Source: Phallusia fumigata
Taxonomy: Eukaryota > Chordata > Ascidiacea > Phlebobranchia > Ascidiidae
Direction: 5' to 3'
DNA length: 64,000 nt
Assembly: GCA_008931825.1 (NCBI GenBank)
Contig: QXVZ01000846.1
Span: 1 to 64,000, forward strand
In this document: positions 44,501-59,674 of the stretch, piece by piece
How the letters are laid out: each line of letters opens with the position of its first letter
Numbering within the stretch: the stretch's first letter is position 1
Notes under the pieces: model-generated
Databases searched by the model: none
Seen by the model: the letters and a program-made list of their open reading frames with translations, nothing else
What the model was told of the DNA's origin: nothing
Position numbers and translations under genes: made by a program

Positions 44501-47500
44501 ACAACACCAGACTGAAAACATTGTTTGGTCAGAAGGTTGCAATATTTGCACAACTTGGTTGTTTACTGATAGCGCAATGCTGTGTTTAAATCAGGCGTTG
44601 TGAAAACTTCTTCACAAACATGCATATTTAAAAACACAGGTAAAAAGTAACTCAATTAAAAAAACTGCAGATATTACTTTATTGCAAGTGTAAAACTGTG
44701 CATTACAAAACAAAAAGTAAGTACTACAAGTTCTATAGCTAGTGGGTTTTTGATCAAACATGAACATATCCAATTATTAATCATGCATCAATATTGAGAC
44801 CATAAACACTTAAACACTAAAAGTTAACTTTATCAATTTGACTACTATAGTAGGTGCAAGTAACAGCTCACAGCACAGAAAAGCTATAAGGTTGGCGTTA
44901 CTAATATCAAAACATGAAGTAGGTGCTTTTTCAACATTTTTTCTACGTAAGTTAACCTGAACATGTAACTGAAATGTCGTATAACAAGAAAACAGGAAAG
45001 CAGAGAAAACGCTCCACTTCTCAGATTGCATACCAGTAAATGGTGAGTTGATGTCATTTGAATTGTGCCACAAGGTTGGTTTAGTAGGAAAGGCTGTATT
45101 CTGTAATAGAAACATCATTATGTAACTAGTCAACAGTTTATGTGGGCATGCTTAAATAATGCTGAATTTTCCGAATTAAGAGGCATTTAAAGTTCAATTG
45201 CAAATAAATAAAAGTAGTATAGGAAAAAAATTTGGCCAAATCATAAGCATCACTCCAGCAAAGCAATTCTGACCCACTTTTTACCAGAGGGACAAACACC
45301 AGTATTTTTTTCCAATCAATTAGTGTAAAATAAATGAAAGATATATAATACTAGCTATACCAGGCAAACATTAATAACTCTCATCAGTAAATTTTGAAAC
45401 ATAACAACTTCATCAACTATAGGTGACAAAGAACCTCCTGCTTTGCTAATTAAAAAAGTTATAATGCTACATGTGAAGCCTAACTGGTCAATTAATAACT
45501 ATCTGCAGCAAGATATCTGCGATATTGTTTAGCACACTATTCTGATGGTCATTCTGATGTTTGCAAGCAAAAAATCTTACTGTGGTAGTTCCAGTGTTGA
45601 GTTCCTCCTCTATGGCCTTCGCAAGTTCTTTATCCACATGGCTGTCCACGTTGGACATTTGGGTTCCAAAAAGTTGTGAGTTTTCTTTCCACATCGGATC
45701 TCCCACAGAGGTAAAAGCACTGGTTAAACTTTGTGATCTCTGATATCCAATGGGCAATGGCAAACTGCTATCACGTCCGAAGTTATTGGAAATCTGCTCA
45801 GCCGGCGAAAATAGGGAATCAGATGGAAACAAAGAAGATTTTATCGGTGCCTGATAATTGGTGTTGGGATATAATGGGCGGGAAATTGGCCCAAAAGGTT
45901 GCTGTTTGCTGTATGAGTTCGGAAGACCGTTAGTGCTAAAAGCTGATGAGATATTGGAGTTAGCATTCGTGCTGTCCTGGCTAAAAAACGATTGAAATTT
46001 GCTTCCCGTTGGTGGGTACGCTTCGTTGCTCGGATTAGAATGCAAATTTGGCATTATTATTGAACTGGATTTGCTTGGAAAGTGCGAGTAACCAGACAAA
46101 AAGCCGTTGGTTTGGTCCCCTGCACCGTTGACAACCGGCCACTGTGATTGGGTTGGTGATGAAAATGTGCTTTGCCCCATAAGATTTGTAGCAGAAGCAT
46201 ATGCTGAGCGCCGTCCATCACCAATTGCTCCTTTGTTGGTTAAGTTGCTCAGGTTTTGGTCGTCACCAATGCTTTGCTTGAGAATGTTAAAGAGCTGGGC
46301 TGACTCAGTGTCCTAAAAAATATTCAAAAAAAATTCTCATTGCAAAAGATTTGATATTTTCCTTGACGTTTAAAATTTCACATTAAAAATTTGAAAAAGA
46401 TTTTATTGAGACCTTAGGCAAACCATGTGTCAAAAAAACAATATACATCGTTTTTTTATTTAAACATAGAATTTTTTTTATTAAACATAGTTTTCGCAAA
46501 ATTACCCATGCTAACACAAAAAAGAATTTATTTATCTCTGAATAAAGTAAAATTACAACTTTGGTCAAACAAAATATTTTATCAAAAGGATGAAAAGCAA
46601 ATATTGTAGCACTTACAAAAGTAGCTATCTGTGAAAATTTCATCATAAGTGTGAGAGCATCATTTCTTCTTCCATAGTTGACCAATATTCGAGCTTTGAA
46701 CCTCAATGCGTTCTGGTTCGCTCCATTGCTGATGTTTAGAACTGAAATAATAAAAAATAATTACTCAGAAATACACCTAAACATATTTTTATTCAAGATG
46801 TTCGGATTGCTAGCCTTACATTATTCATTTTGCTTGTGGTCATATATTAAATCAGCGTGCTATATTGAATTAAACCTGATGTGATGATTTCTGATGGGGC
46901 TTAACATGTGCCTCTGATACACAAAATGTTGTGTTAAAACTTACAACATGCTAAATTCGCCTGGTCAACCCCTTGTTACATGTGAATGCTTGTAGGGCTA
47001 GCTATAATTACCCATCAACTACCTTAAAGCCCTATTGTATAATGATGTAATATGATGTTTAAGTTTATAACTGACCTTTTTCAGCATCCTCCAAGGCAGA
47101 GGATGGATTGCCCTGCAAAATTGCATTCGAACATGTTACAACATGTAATGGTTCATCTACAGTTTGTAACAGTTTTTTAACAAAAATAAATTGCTAAAAA
47201 GTAGCAACAGTATACTGATTAGTAGGTGCTCTTAGTGTCATAGCTGGCTATTTTAGAACTATATATATATTGAATCTAGGGACAATTGAAATTTAAGATT
47301 AACAGACCAACATACAGAATAGAAAGTGATAAAACAAAAAAATGAAGCCATTTGTTTGATCTCTTGGAAATAAGGATAATTTGTCTTTTAACATCGAAAC
47401 AATTCCAAACATCCAGAAGCTGTGGGTATGTGTTCAAGATGTAGAAAACTGATAACCAAAGTAATAAGCTTAAGTTAGAAGGGTAATCACCGCTGAGGAT

Positions 47501-48739
47501 AAAATAATGCTAGATCCCACGTCAGATTTGGATTTTAATCTTTGGCAACTTAAGATTTAACTTTAAACATCCCTACTGGCTAGTGTGCAAAATACCCCCC
47601 CCCCCCCAAAAAAAAAAAAAAAACAGTGCTATCACTCAGAAAACTGGTACCTACAGCTTCAAATGACAACAGTAGAGGAAAACTGTTAAGCAACATAACA
47701 ATGTTTCTTATGAAGTCCTTCACTTACGAGGCCCNCCCCCCCCCCCCCAAAAAAAATAAAATAACAGTGCTATCACTCAGAAAACTGGTACCTACAGCTT
47801 CAAATGACAACAGTAGAGGAAAACTGTTAAGCAACATAACAATGTTTCTTATGAAGTCCTTCACTTACGAGGCCCAAGACAATGGTGGCTCTTTCCATCA
47901 GCAGTTTTTCCAGGAAGTTTAGGTGCCCTTTAATGGTTTCATTCTTCATGTAGGCACATATGTTTATACCTTCACTAAGTTGCACAACAGCCTCCTTTGA
48001 ATGGCCTTCTTTAAATAATTCCAAGCCCTCTTCAAGCAACATCTCTTTCAGTTGGTTTAAAAATGACTGAATAGAGAAAATTTGAATTCATTGTAAATTA
48101 GCAAAAAAATTGCAGTGTTATTTTTCTGAAGTGGTGCATGCATGCCAAGCTATTTCTTTTTTATCATTTACCCCTTCCCATGTTAGGTTTGCGAAATGAA
48201 ACATGTTCGTCCCCATTCTAAGAATTAAAATGGAAGCTGTAGACTTTGGATTGGGATTGTTTAAAGAACTACAACTACGTTTAAAAACTGGAAATTTGCA
48301 GGTGGTCCATTTAGTAACGTCCAAATCTCACCTCATACATATCTGGAGTGCCAGACCAGGGAGATGATGACCTACAAATTAAATAAATTGAACTAAAAAT
48401 GAGTAAAATAACTGTAAATTAAAATACCAAAGCAAAGTTGGTTTTCATGTTAACCCTAAAGAGAAAGCAGAATAACCCCAAGTAGAAAGATTTTTGTTAA
48501 AACAAATTAGCTGCAAATACTGTCATTACTAGGTCACTTTTTGCTGTAGTTTTAGTTTTACTGAATTGCCAGTTGTGGATGAAATATATTAACAACATTC
48601 ATTTTAGAACTTAGACTTTAGCAAAGGACCAAAGTACGTACTGAAGAAATTGCAGTCCTTGCTTGATTCTGTACCTTCGACTCTCACGAAAGTCTGCTGT
48701 TTGAACTTTTGCGACAGGATTCGTTGTGCTAAACAACAT
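38516..48739 (-). CDS. ZC3H7: ZC3H7-type TPR and CCCH zinc-finger RNA-binding protein
   Basis: Family members (ZC3H7A/B) bind RNA hairpins of microRNA precursors. Eighteen exons close in frame from 48739/48728-48642 through 48371-48332, 48066-47869, 47112-47076, 46741-46617, 46312-45581, 45100-45034, 44155-43988, 43882-43705, 43614-43363, 42884-42674, 42375-42206, 41711-41595, 41277-41091, 40669-40540, 40137-40013, 39489-39329 and 38717-38516. From the ATG at 48739 it is 1065 aa (human about 970-990). It has TPR repeats (GLELFKEGHSKEAVVQLSEG), a disordered Ser/Asn-rich middle, KIRPRP, CCCH-like fingers (CTYPAVCTFAY, CSRGDDCHFAH, CSFSAKCNFAH), a C2H2 finger (CWLCDKECNGQRQWEKHC) and a last CCCH. 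An acceptor TTGTTTAG lies 8 bases inside this ATG and could instead join it to the upstream RRM exons (see that entry). Confidence 0.93.
40314..40422. repeat. foldback element: 19-bp perfect inverted repeat
   Basis: Left arm AACCGAGTCGAGCACTTGC (40317-40335) and right arm at 40401-40419 are exact reverse complements. The match extends to 20 of 22 outward. Inside, GCTGAAG (40361) pairs with CTTCAGC (40389). No target duplication is evident. It sits in an intron of the ZC3H7-type gene and may be a tiny MITE or a hairpin RNA. Confidence 0.85.
47592..47875. repeat. 112-bp direct duplication across a poly-C/N tract
   Basis: 47623-47734 and 47764-47875 are identical as read, starting ACAGTGCTATCACTCAG and ending ACGAGGCCC. 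Between them are an N (47735), a C run and an A run, and the same C/A run precedes the first copy. The duplicate carries the splice donor and first bases of the exon 47869-48066. The single N and homopolymers suggest an assembly artefact more than a real duplication. Confidence 0.85.
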
Positions 48740-51250
48740 GTTAGGGTTACTGCATTGATCGCAGACACAATCTGTATTTATCTGCCAGCGATTGGGATGT
48801 TGAAATAGATACAACCTACACCTACTTATGTTCCAAATTTGGATTACAAAGTAGAAAACATGCATTATAAAAAACATTCAAGCTTTGTAAGGCCAATCAT
48901 GGAATCTTTTTATAACTTCCATAAACAGAATAGTAAGTCTACTCATACAACTACATTAAGTTTTATTTGAAACAGTTGAATTCATGTCACTAAACATCAT
49001 GACAGTTTAAACATTTTTACACCACAATTTTAATATTTTCCCCAATGAAAATATGAACCAGGATACAATTCAATATTGGAAGTCAACTAACATAACAGGA
49101 TTAGTAGGAAAATTGACAACATCTTTTTTAGGAACTTGCCAGAAAAAGTACAACCAAATATAACATATACACTACATAAAGCCTGTTTTTAGCTTTTAGA
49201 GCAGGTTTTGAAACACAAAACAGTGATTCTCCATTGACTCTTGGGTCCTAGAGGGAAATTTAGGCCAAATTAGTGTAAAACATAAATTTCCTAGGATTAG
49301 GTATTTATTTTTTGGTGATTATAATTTTGTTTGCAGTGTTGCTATGAGACCAAAGAACTTGCAATATGAAACTTTTTTTCAAGTCATAAAGTGCAGTAAC
49401 ATTGCTAACAGTTTAGTAACATCCTCATTAAGGCTATGTGGAAATGAACAGCATAGGCACATAGCCCAGTGCCTCCCAAAATATATCCTTGACAAAGTTT
49501 AAAATAATACTCCCTTTGTTGTACATAGACATCTTTTTGCCCTATTATTTGACAATTATTTACATATGGAACTGTTTATTAATTTATGATGGTCAGCCTG
49601 ACACATACTGTATTACAATAGATTTAAAGCAGATTCGAAAAGAGCTTTAATATCACTTTTAAAATCTGGTCCAAAATATACCTTCTTTCATTGGGACGAG
49701 TATTCCTTAACTGCACTGAACGAATTTATCTAACACATGTCCTAATCATTAACAGTGACACTACAAGCATAAATGTTTGCATACTACTCTTGGAATACAC
49801 TCATTTTTTTCTAGTCTGTGCAAACTTCTGTATTGCCAACAATCACGTGAAAGCAATACTTGAACATATATCTTGAGGTCATAGTACAAGAACGTGTGTG
49901 ACTTTATGTTCAAAGTCATTTTGGTGACCTAGCTGTAGGACACTTGAATTAAGGCCAAATGCATCAGTTTTGTGCCCCTGGACGTAGTTTGTCATTGTCA
50001 ATATTATTTAAAACAAATTCGAAAATTTTTTTCAAAAAAACCTTAGCTCAAATTGGTTTTTACAAATTTAAGTCACTCACACTACATAATTAAAAACGCA
50101 GTGGAAAATGTGGCAGCTGAAGCCAGATAACAAAAGCTGCCTGCCAGTGCATTATCAACCTGACTCGTTTTAGGTGCAATTTAAAAACAACAACACTATA
50201 GCATTACTAGGGATTTTGATAGTAAAATAACTGGTTAAAATAAAACAGTTGTTTCAAATTCATGTCTTATAACAGTTATAAAACTACAAAAAAGCTACAA
50301 AAATTCTTGTCTTATAACAGTTACAAAAATTAAAGGCTGTTTATTTAACTTTGAGAAGTACCCAATGTCTTTTTTAGATCCGGACCAAAGGTGTTTTGCC
50401 TTTTAACATCTTAACAATGTCAGATAGGCCACTCAAGTTACTCAGAAAAAGTCATAAACTACCACTGGTGCCTGCACAATGTAGTCTGGAGAGTGGTATT
50501 CCACAGTGCCGAAGCAACACCAATTATTTGCCCTTTCAGCTAAATGCTCAGTATGGGAATATCACCATGAGTAGAATTTTCTGTAGCATTAGCAAGAATT
50601 TAGGTGTGCTGTTGATCATGTAACTTGTTTTAGTAGTCTGTTGTAGATCAGGGCAATAACTAGTAGTTGCTTTACTGGCTTAGGCGTTTCACTATCAAAC
50701 ACTTTTTTTAACCTTTGCTTTTAATTATAATGACTGTATGTCTGACATCGTTTAGACATTGAAGGAGGAATAACCCATAGTGACACAATTACAGGTAACC
50801 CGATTCATGAGGTATTTTCTAAAGTTATTTAAACACCTCTTTATTATTGTTTTGTTACTTGCATTCTTTATTGCAATTTATGTTTATTCTGCAAAAATTA
50901 ATAGGAGACTTTGGTTCAAAACAACTATTCTAGAACAGGCAGGTTCACTACATTGAACATCCCTACTGTGCATGTAACCATAATGACTTCACATATGACA
51001 TGGTTTAAAAATTGAAAGGGAAAGCACCACAGCTTATATTAAGGACATGGGGTTTTTTTAATGTAAAAAACAGTTATGTTTTTTGTTTTGTTACTTGCAT
51101 ACTGCCAAATTTTATTTTCAAATTGATTTCAACATTCTCAATTCAAAACAACTATTCTGCAATAGCCAGCTATTTTACTACAAATATCCCATGATTTTAC
51201 TTTCTACTTTAAATACCCATAACCAAAATCTGAGTTAATAATTTGGTTAC
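48740..51250. other. 2.5-kb intron or intergenic gap between ZC3H7 and RRM exons
   Basis: AT-rich DNA with no exon on either strand that I can support. The ORF 50396-50623 shows no family similarity. If the RRM and ZC3H7 parts are one gene, this is an intron. Confidence 0.5.
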
Positions 51251-52136
51251 CTTGCATTGGTGGTGACTGCTGGAGTTTCTACAGTGGTATTGGCCTCTGT
51301 TGAAGGGGCTGCAACATCTTTCCATGCTTGAGTGGGCCTTGGAGGGGGTGGTGGGGGTGCCGGAGGGGCAGGGGGTGGGTTATCTGCATTATTGGTGCAA
51401 AGTTAGGGGTAATAATGATGCTAACCAGTCAGACAAATTTGGAAAACATTTCATTAATCCCAAAAAAGTTATCATAAAAGGTAGAGAAGTTGAAAGCAGC
51501 TTATAGTTCACACATAAAATATACACTAAACTATCCAAAAATAGAAAATGTTGCTAAAACTATAATGTTTTTTTGTTTCATGCTACAAAAAAAACTTAAT
51601 TTACCTTGATGTGATAAACCATTTGTAGTTTCATTCGGATATCCATCACGCTTAGCAGTGGGTTTCCAAGTGTTGGTTGTTTTGTTATTGTTGTTGTTAG
51701 CAAACTCTACTGAAAGCACATTGCCACGAAAAATCTCACCGCTTAAATTACGCACCGCATTATTTGCCATTGAAGGAAAGCGCATGTGGACAATTGCATG
51801 GTCACCCATTATTCGACACAATGTTACAGTGCCAAATTTTTTGAAGAGTTTATGCAGATCTTGAGAATTGATTCCACCCGGCAAATTTTTCACGATCAAT
51901 TGACATGACTTCATTGACCGTGAAGTCGACAGTTCAACACTCAGCTTGCTGCCACAAAGATCATATTTATCCAAAGCACTTATCGCACGGTGTGCATCTG
52001 ATTCATCTGACATGTGAACGAAGCCATAGTCCCGTAATATGTCGCAATCAGATACAGGTCCATAATTTTCAAACAACTCCCGTAGCTGTGCAGCTGTAAC
52101 AGCCGGGGATAACCGGCCAACAAATATCTTAACCAT
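51251..52136 (-). CDS. two-RRM RNA-binding protein (RBM4/LARK-like), 5' part; possibly fused to ZC3H7
   Basis: Exon 52136-51605 starts MVKIFVGRLSP and encodes two RRMs: RNP2 IFVGRL (4-9) and RNP1 RDYGFVHM (35-42), then RNP2 LIVKNL and RNP1-like GDHAIVHM (111-118). This pairing is typical of RBM4, RBM14 and LARK splicing regulators. The RBM4 zinc knuckle is absent. Exon 51383-51251 adds a Pro-rich linker (PPPAPPAPPPPPPRPTQAW). It ends in phase 2 (AG) at a good donor, so the coding sequence must continue. No terminal exon is visible before 48739. The acceptor at 48729-48730 is in exactly the needed phase and yields TTNA-S-TTNPVAKVQ, running into the ZC3H7 frame: 3852 nt, 1283 aa in total. The product may therefore be an RRM-TPR-CCCH fusion. 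Transcript data are needed to separate this from two genes. Confidence 0.85.
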
Positions 52137-54632
<2,496 letters not shown>

Positions 54633-57106
54633 CAAAATACCTCAAGTTTTGGAACACAAGATTGCCTTTGTGCGAACATTTTGTCACTAAATGTCATGAT
54701 ACAGAATGATGCATAGAAGTTGAATCGACTTTACAACAGAAAACAACTTCAAAGTTAAGGTCAACTCCAACTGCACATGCATGGTATATAGCCCAATTCT
54801 TTTGAAACTATTATTTTTCATAGACATTGTGGGCCATGCAAAGTACTACTTGTATAATGCATTGCATAATTATACATAGGCATTGGCTGTTGCTATTATG
54901 CAGAAACTTTCTCTCTGTGCCCTTTTCAAACTTTGTTAAGTGTGTGTGTAGATTTGCAGATGTCTCAGTTTCTACATAAACAAACATAGTTTGTCTTGAA
55001 TGACAGCAATGACAAATGAATGCCTCACTACAAAATGGAAAAACAATTGTCGATTGGTTAAAATATAATTTTAATATGCCTGTCATAACTTAGCGAATAA
55101 CACCAAAATGACAACTGCACAGCTGAACTAAAAACACTGTTTTCTTTGCTACTTTTTCTTGGCAAACGTTTTATTTGATGGCTAATACTTATTTTGCTCA
55201 TGAAGGACTTTCATTTAAATCACAACGACTAAAATTCTTTAATTTTGTATCATGTCAAATATTTTTTTTTTCAATTACAACTTAATGTGCTTTTGCACTG
55301 ACCTTAACACTATTTTCACCCTAGTTAAACTAACTTTGCGTTGTAAACACACTTTGCCACAGACAACAATTTTGACTTCGGTATTCTTTTTATCTTTTTG
55401 CATTCTAGCAATGTCATACGTAACATAAGCGGCCTATCAACACACCACATGTGCTGACGAACATGTGACTTGTTTTTGTCTGCACTTTGCTTTGCAGCAC
55501 TGTGTCTGGTGAATGATGACATTAATCAATGGATGTTACATTAAGCTTTGAAATGCACACAAAATTTAAAACCTAAATAATAAAAGATTTTAGACTTGAT
55601 GTTTTTCTGGCATACGCAAACTGGAATTTGGAGCATACAACATACAGTCAACCACCAAAATGTATTCTGATTAAATAATCTTTTAAAAGTTTGTGCTTTG
55701 TCATTACAGCCTTGAGTAAAAAAATCCATGTAAATTAACATAAACTATGATACTTGATCTTAGTTTTGTGTATTACATTTTTGGTAACATAACTATGCAA
55801 ACATATGAAGAAAATTTAAATTGGTAAATGTACAAAATGGAACCAAAACATAGTTGTAGGTCAACTATTAGATCCCTTTATGTGTTAGTCTTTGGACAAC
55901 TCCCACACCTAAAAGAACAATTCTGACATATTGCCAAAACCACCAAGTGAATTTAACTCCCAATATTTTTGACATTTCATAATGTGCATTTTATTTTCAT
56001 GTGGTTTTAATAGCAGCCTGTTGTATGACAACACAAAAGTGTTGAAGCACATACAAAATAATTGTTTAGCCAGTTTGCGTGGGACATGCTTTTTTTTAAA
56101 ATTGCTGTACAAAATACTGGTGTCAATATCAGTTGAGTTTTTGTGGCACAGAAGGTGAATTGTTTAAGTTTATTACACGATCTGCGTCAAAACCTTGATT
56201 GATCATGTTTTTTTTTGAAGAATCTTTTGTGTTTTCCTTTAAACTTTTTTCCTCTTTCGTTTCAAACTGAATAATAATAAAAACATGTAGATCTGCACTG
56301 TTTGGGTGTTTAATACAATCTATGTAAACATGAACAAACAAATGCAGTGTTCCGTACATGTAATGTTGTTGAAATGCAGGTATTTTTGTCTTGTCATACT
56401 ACAGGCCAGCTGTTTTGGCAAAAGGTAAAGCGCACTAATAAGCTATATTTCAACGTTTATGGATAGCTTAATGTCTTGGTCCCCTCAAAACAGAAAACTT
56501 TGTTACCAATAAACTCAACTGAAAAGTGAAGAAAAAAAGGAAGTCCAATTATCTTTTACCCATTTTTGCTCATAGGAAATAATCAAGTCAGACCTAACTA
56601 TTAAAAACCAATTTAAAGTAGCCTATTATTATTTTCTATTTCTAAATAACCTGAGAGCCAAGGCCGACATGCCGATTTTTAATTCACTTGCGTTTGATTT
56701 TTCATCCGCTAGATGTCATTACTTGCGGCGTTATCAGGTCGTTCACGGAGGGACAACTGATTGATATCGATTTGTCTCAAAAGAAGCGAACTTTAGCTCC
56801 TAAAACGTATGCAAAGACTTAGATAAAAGTCGCACCATTACTGACTGGGCAAGTACGCCTAAAACTATATGGCTGACTCATCGTGCTGCGAGCTTGACAA
56901 GTTGCGCAAATAATTTATCAAATTGGTTGCAAACTTGCATTACCGTTTTCCACCGTACTCGTTGATAGTTTTCGTTTTGTGCTTCTGATACAACAGCAGT
57001 TTTTTTTATGCATTTACTAACTGAATTATTTTAAAAGAATTGTGTTTTATTGCAGTTTTTTTGAGGCATGTTGTGCCTTTAAAATTTGGGGAACATAAAA
57101 GTCAAG
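54633..57106. other. UBALD 3' region and NDUFB4 upstream region
   Basis: 2.5 kb of AT-rich DNA with no supported exon. An AATAAA lies at 55578-55583. A CG-containing stretch at about 56690-56960 may be the NDUFB4 promoter. A TATTGCAG acceptor-like site at about 57048-57055 could end a 5' UTR intron or be a trans-splice acceptor. Confidence 0.45.
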
Positions 57107-57556
57107 ATGTCTGACTCTGAAGTGGTAAGGGGTGAGGTAGCTGAATATGTAAAAAAACGAAAATGGTATGATTTTCGCCCTCGTCTTAATTACCGACCAA
57201 GTCCCATTTCAACAATGCCCCCTACAATCGACCCCAACAACTGGACCCCACTTACAGCTAAGGAGGTAAAAGCCCATGAGGAAAGACTGGAAATTCGAGG
57301 CAGACTTCGACGTGAATATTGGATGAAAAAATACCACCCAACCAACTACAAATTTTTCAATCCTTTGCTCACTGACAAAGCTTACACTCACTTCACCCGT
57401 GCCAAGTCTGTGTACCACATGAAACAAACTCTCCAGATGAGCCAAAAATCTGTTCAAGCATTGCTTGTTGTCATGGTTATACCATGTGCCTTGGTGTGGG
57501 CCGCTCTACGATTTGATCCAAATCGAAGCAGATTTAACTCTGTTGTAAAAGACTAA
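57107..57556 (+). CDS. NDUFB4: NADH dehydrogenase 1 beta subcomplex subunit 4 (complex I B15)
   Basis: Intronless 149-aa frame. The start MSDSEVVRGEV was chosen because no in-frame ATG lies upstream within the open frame. The core MPPTIDPNNW ... EERLEIRGRLRREYWMKKYHP, then NPLL ... AYTHFTRAKSVYHM, matches NDUFB4 (human LPETLDPAEYN ... [21 protein letters not shown]). One membrane segment ALLVVMVIPCALVWAALRF sits at residues about 118-137, as expected for this accessory subunit of the inner-membrane arm. It is about 20 residues longer than human at the N-terminus. RFESD starts only 200 bp downstream on the same strand. Confidence 0.9.
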   Translation: MSDSEVVRGEVAEYVKKRKWYDFRPRLNYRPSPISTMPPTIDPNNWTPLTAKEVKAHEERLEIRGRLRREYWMKKYHPTNYKFFNPLLTDKAYTHFTRAKSVYHMKQTLQMSQKSVQALLVVMVIPCALVWAALRFDPNRSRFNSVVKD

Positions 57557-57736
57557 CTGTTTAGACTGAAAAAAATATCTATTTGTTAGTCTTTCAGAAT
57601 TTGTGGTGTGTCATTTGTTCAAAACATGAATATAACAAATTATTGAAAAACAAACAATTACTCATTGAAATATAAACAACTTGTACAAGTTCAAAAATGT
57701 GCTTATGTGTGTGTTAAGGGTATGCTGTGATTTAGG

Positions 57737-57756
57737 ATTAAAACAGTGTAGCTTCA
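57737..57756 (+). promoter_or_regulatory. possible poly(A) signal plus trans-splice acceptor between NDUFB4 and RFESD
   Basis: ATTAAA is followed within 10 bases by AGTGTAG, and the RFESD ATG lies about 6 bases after that AG. This is the layout of an operon junction in which the upstream mRNA is polyadenylated and the downstream one receives a spliced leader. Ascidians are known to use such operons. Confidence 0.4.
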
Positions 57757-59674
57757 ATGTCTTCACTTGCCACATTTTTTGCATCACTGTATGACAGAGC
57801 TTCTACATTGCCTGTCCAACAGTCAAGCAGCAGATTTGGTAGAAAAGAAGACAATAAAATGTGGAGACAAATTGGCTCAAAAAAGTAAGTTATGTTTATT
57901 ATGAGGGTTTTCGACAAGCAATATTTACAAATTATAATTTTCACTGTCAAGGTTTAAACAACTTATATGGTGTTAAACACATGGTTTATGCATTTTTTTT
58001 CTAGGTCATGCTTAAAAGCTTTTAGGTTTATGGTGTCATTAAATATCATTTTTGACCACATACTTCATGTTGCCAGGAGGTGATTATTAAACAAGCAAAT
58101 TATACTTTCCTGTAGTTTTTCAAATGTTGTTTTATTGCAGTGTTTCTGAAATGGGATGGTGTGAAAGGTGTTGCGCGGGAGGCTTGCTTTTTTATAGTAC
58201 TGCAAATACAAAAGATAATGAATTCAGCCATTCAATATGGTAGAACTCAGCTTTTGCTATTGACATTGTCGGATAGTGCTAGTAGGGTCAGGGGTCGGGA
58301 TTAGTAAAGGGTAATATATAAAAAGGCAGATACTCATCTTGTGAAACCTTGTCATTTTAGAGTGACCCGTTTTATTGCCATATCCAGATTGTCCTATTAT
58401 CTTTATTTGAGCTCAAAATGCATAATTTTTGTTCCGTTTACTATTTCAAAAATGAAGATATCAGATATCAATTATATTTTTTTAGTGAACTGTCTATCCA
58501 GCCATGTAAAAGAGTTTATTCCTCTGCTGGTAAATTGTATGATGTTGCATTATATTGTGTCCATGGAAAATTCTATGCAATCAATGCAACATGTCCACAT
58601 TTGGGTAAGACCATATTTTAAACAAACCAAAACTGTACTCTAAATTTATATGTATGATTACTTATTAATTTTGTTAACTGGAAGAATTATGATTGTGTTA
58701 TGCTTGCTTTAATAAAGTTATGTTACGATTACATTTTACGTTTTCATGATGTTTTTGGATTTATTCAAATCAATGGCTCAAGTTGCAGGCAAGTAACCCA
58801 GGGTGGGTAGGAACAAGTAATCAAATTCTACATTTTCTGTGCCAACAGTTTAATTTCTCATTTTGGTTGCTTCAATAAGAAATACCAATTAAAAAGCTAT
58901 TGTTGATTCATAGTAATAAACTTTGTTACAGGTGGTCCATTGGATGTGATTGTTGATTTGGAAGAACTAATGGAAACACCAGTTCCACATGCTATGTGTC
59001 CGTGGCATTTGTTTGCATACAATCTTACAAATGGATGTTCACCACAGGGACCAAAGGTAAATTGTTTACCGGGTTTCTGACTATATAGTTTATAGCTCCT
59101 GGAATTAAAAGTGTATGTTCCAAACTTCTTGTGAATACTTAAGACCTTAACAGGCAAACCTTATTGGAAGTACAGGGACCTCAATCTCCAAGCTCAGTTG
59201 ACCATTTGTACCTGCCATGCAGATACTTGGTTTAGCGTTTTTCACAGTTTTGGGTGCCAGTGGCTACCTTTGCATTTGATACCATGCAAATACACAAAGA
59301 CACTGTGTGGCCTGTTTTGATTTTGATTTTAAAAGTCTGCTCTGACATTAAAGTTAAAACATCTTGTTTTGGTCAATCTTGTGCTTTCAAAATTACCATG
59401 AAAAAGCTGAATAACAAATTTTTATGTTATATCACGAAAATTGTGTGTGGTTTAATTAATATGTGTTTTATTAAGCAACTAAAAATGACAAAAAACACCT
59501 GGCACCCTATGTAATTCCACTTATTTGGGGTCGACAGAGGGTGTTTCAAATAACGGTTTTTGTAATTGGTGTTTTTTACAGGTGGACACGCACGCTGTGA
59601 AAGTTCAAAATGGATATGTCTTTGTGCTGCATGAAACCGAGTTATCTTTGCACCCCTATGAAACAGATATCTAA
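57757..59674 (+). CDS. RFESD: Rieske [2Fe-2S] domain protein (RFESD family)
   Basis: Four exons (57757-57884, 58486-58604, 58932-59056, 59582-59674) close to 465 nt, 154 aa; human RFESD is 157 aa. It binds a Rieske 2Fe-2S cluster: box 1 CPHLGGPLD (Cys and His ligands) and box 2 CPWH supply the four ligands. AINATCPHLGG, PHAMCPWHLFAY and the closing strand VDTHAVKVQNGYVFV follow the fold. Exon 1 encodes a Ser/Arg-rich N-terminus with Leu/Phe (MSSLATFFASLYDRAS). No membrane helix is seen, so it is soluble, unlike the bc1 Rieske protein. Electron-transfer partner unknown. Confidence 0.9.

Noticed and set aside
50396-50623. 75-codon plus-strand frame
   Set aside because: No recognisable domain, no splice sites that extend it, located in an AT-rich gap.
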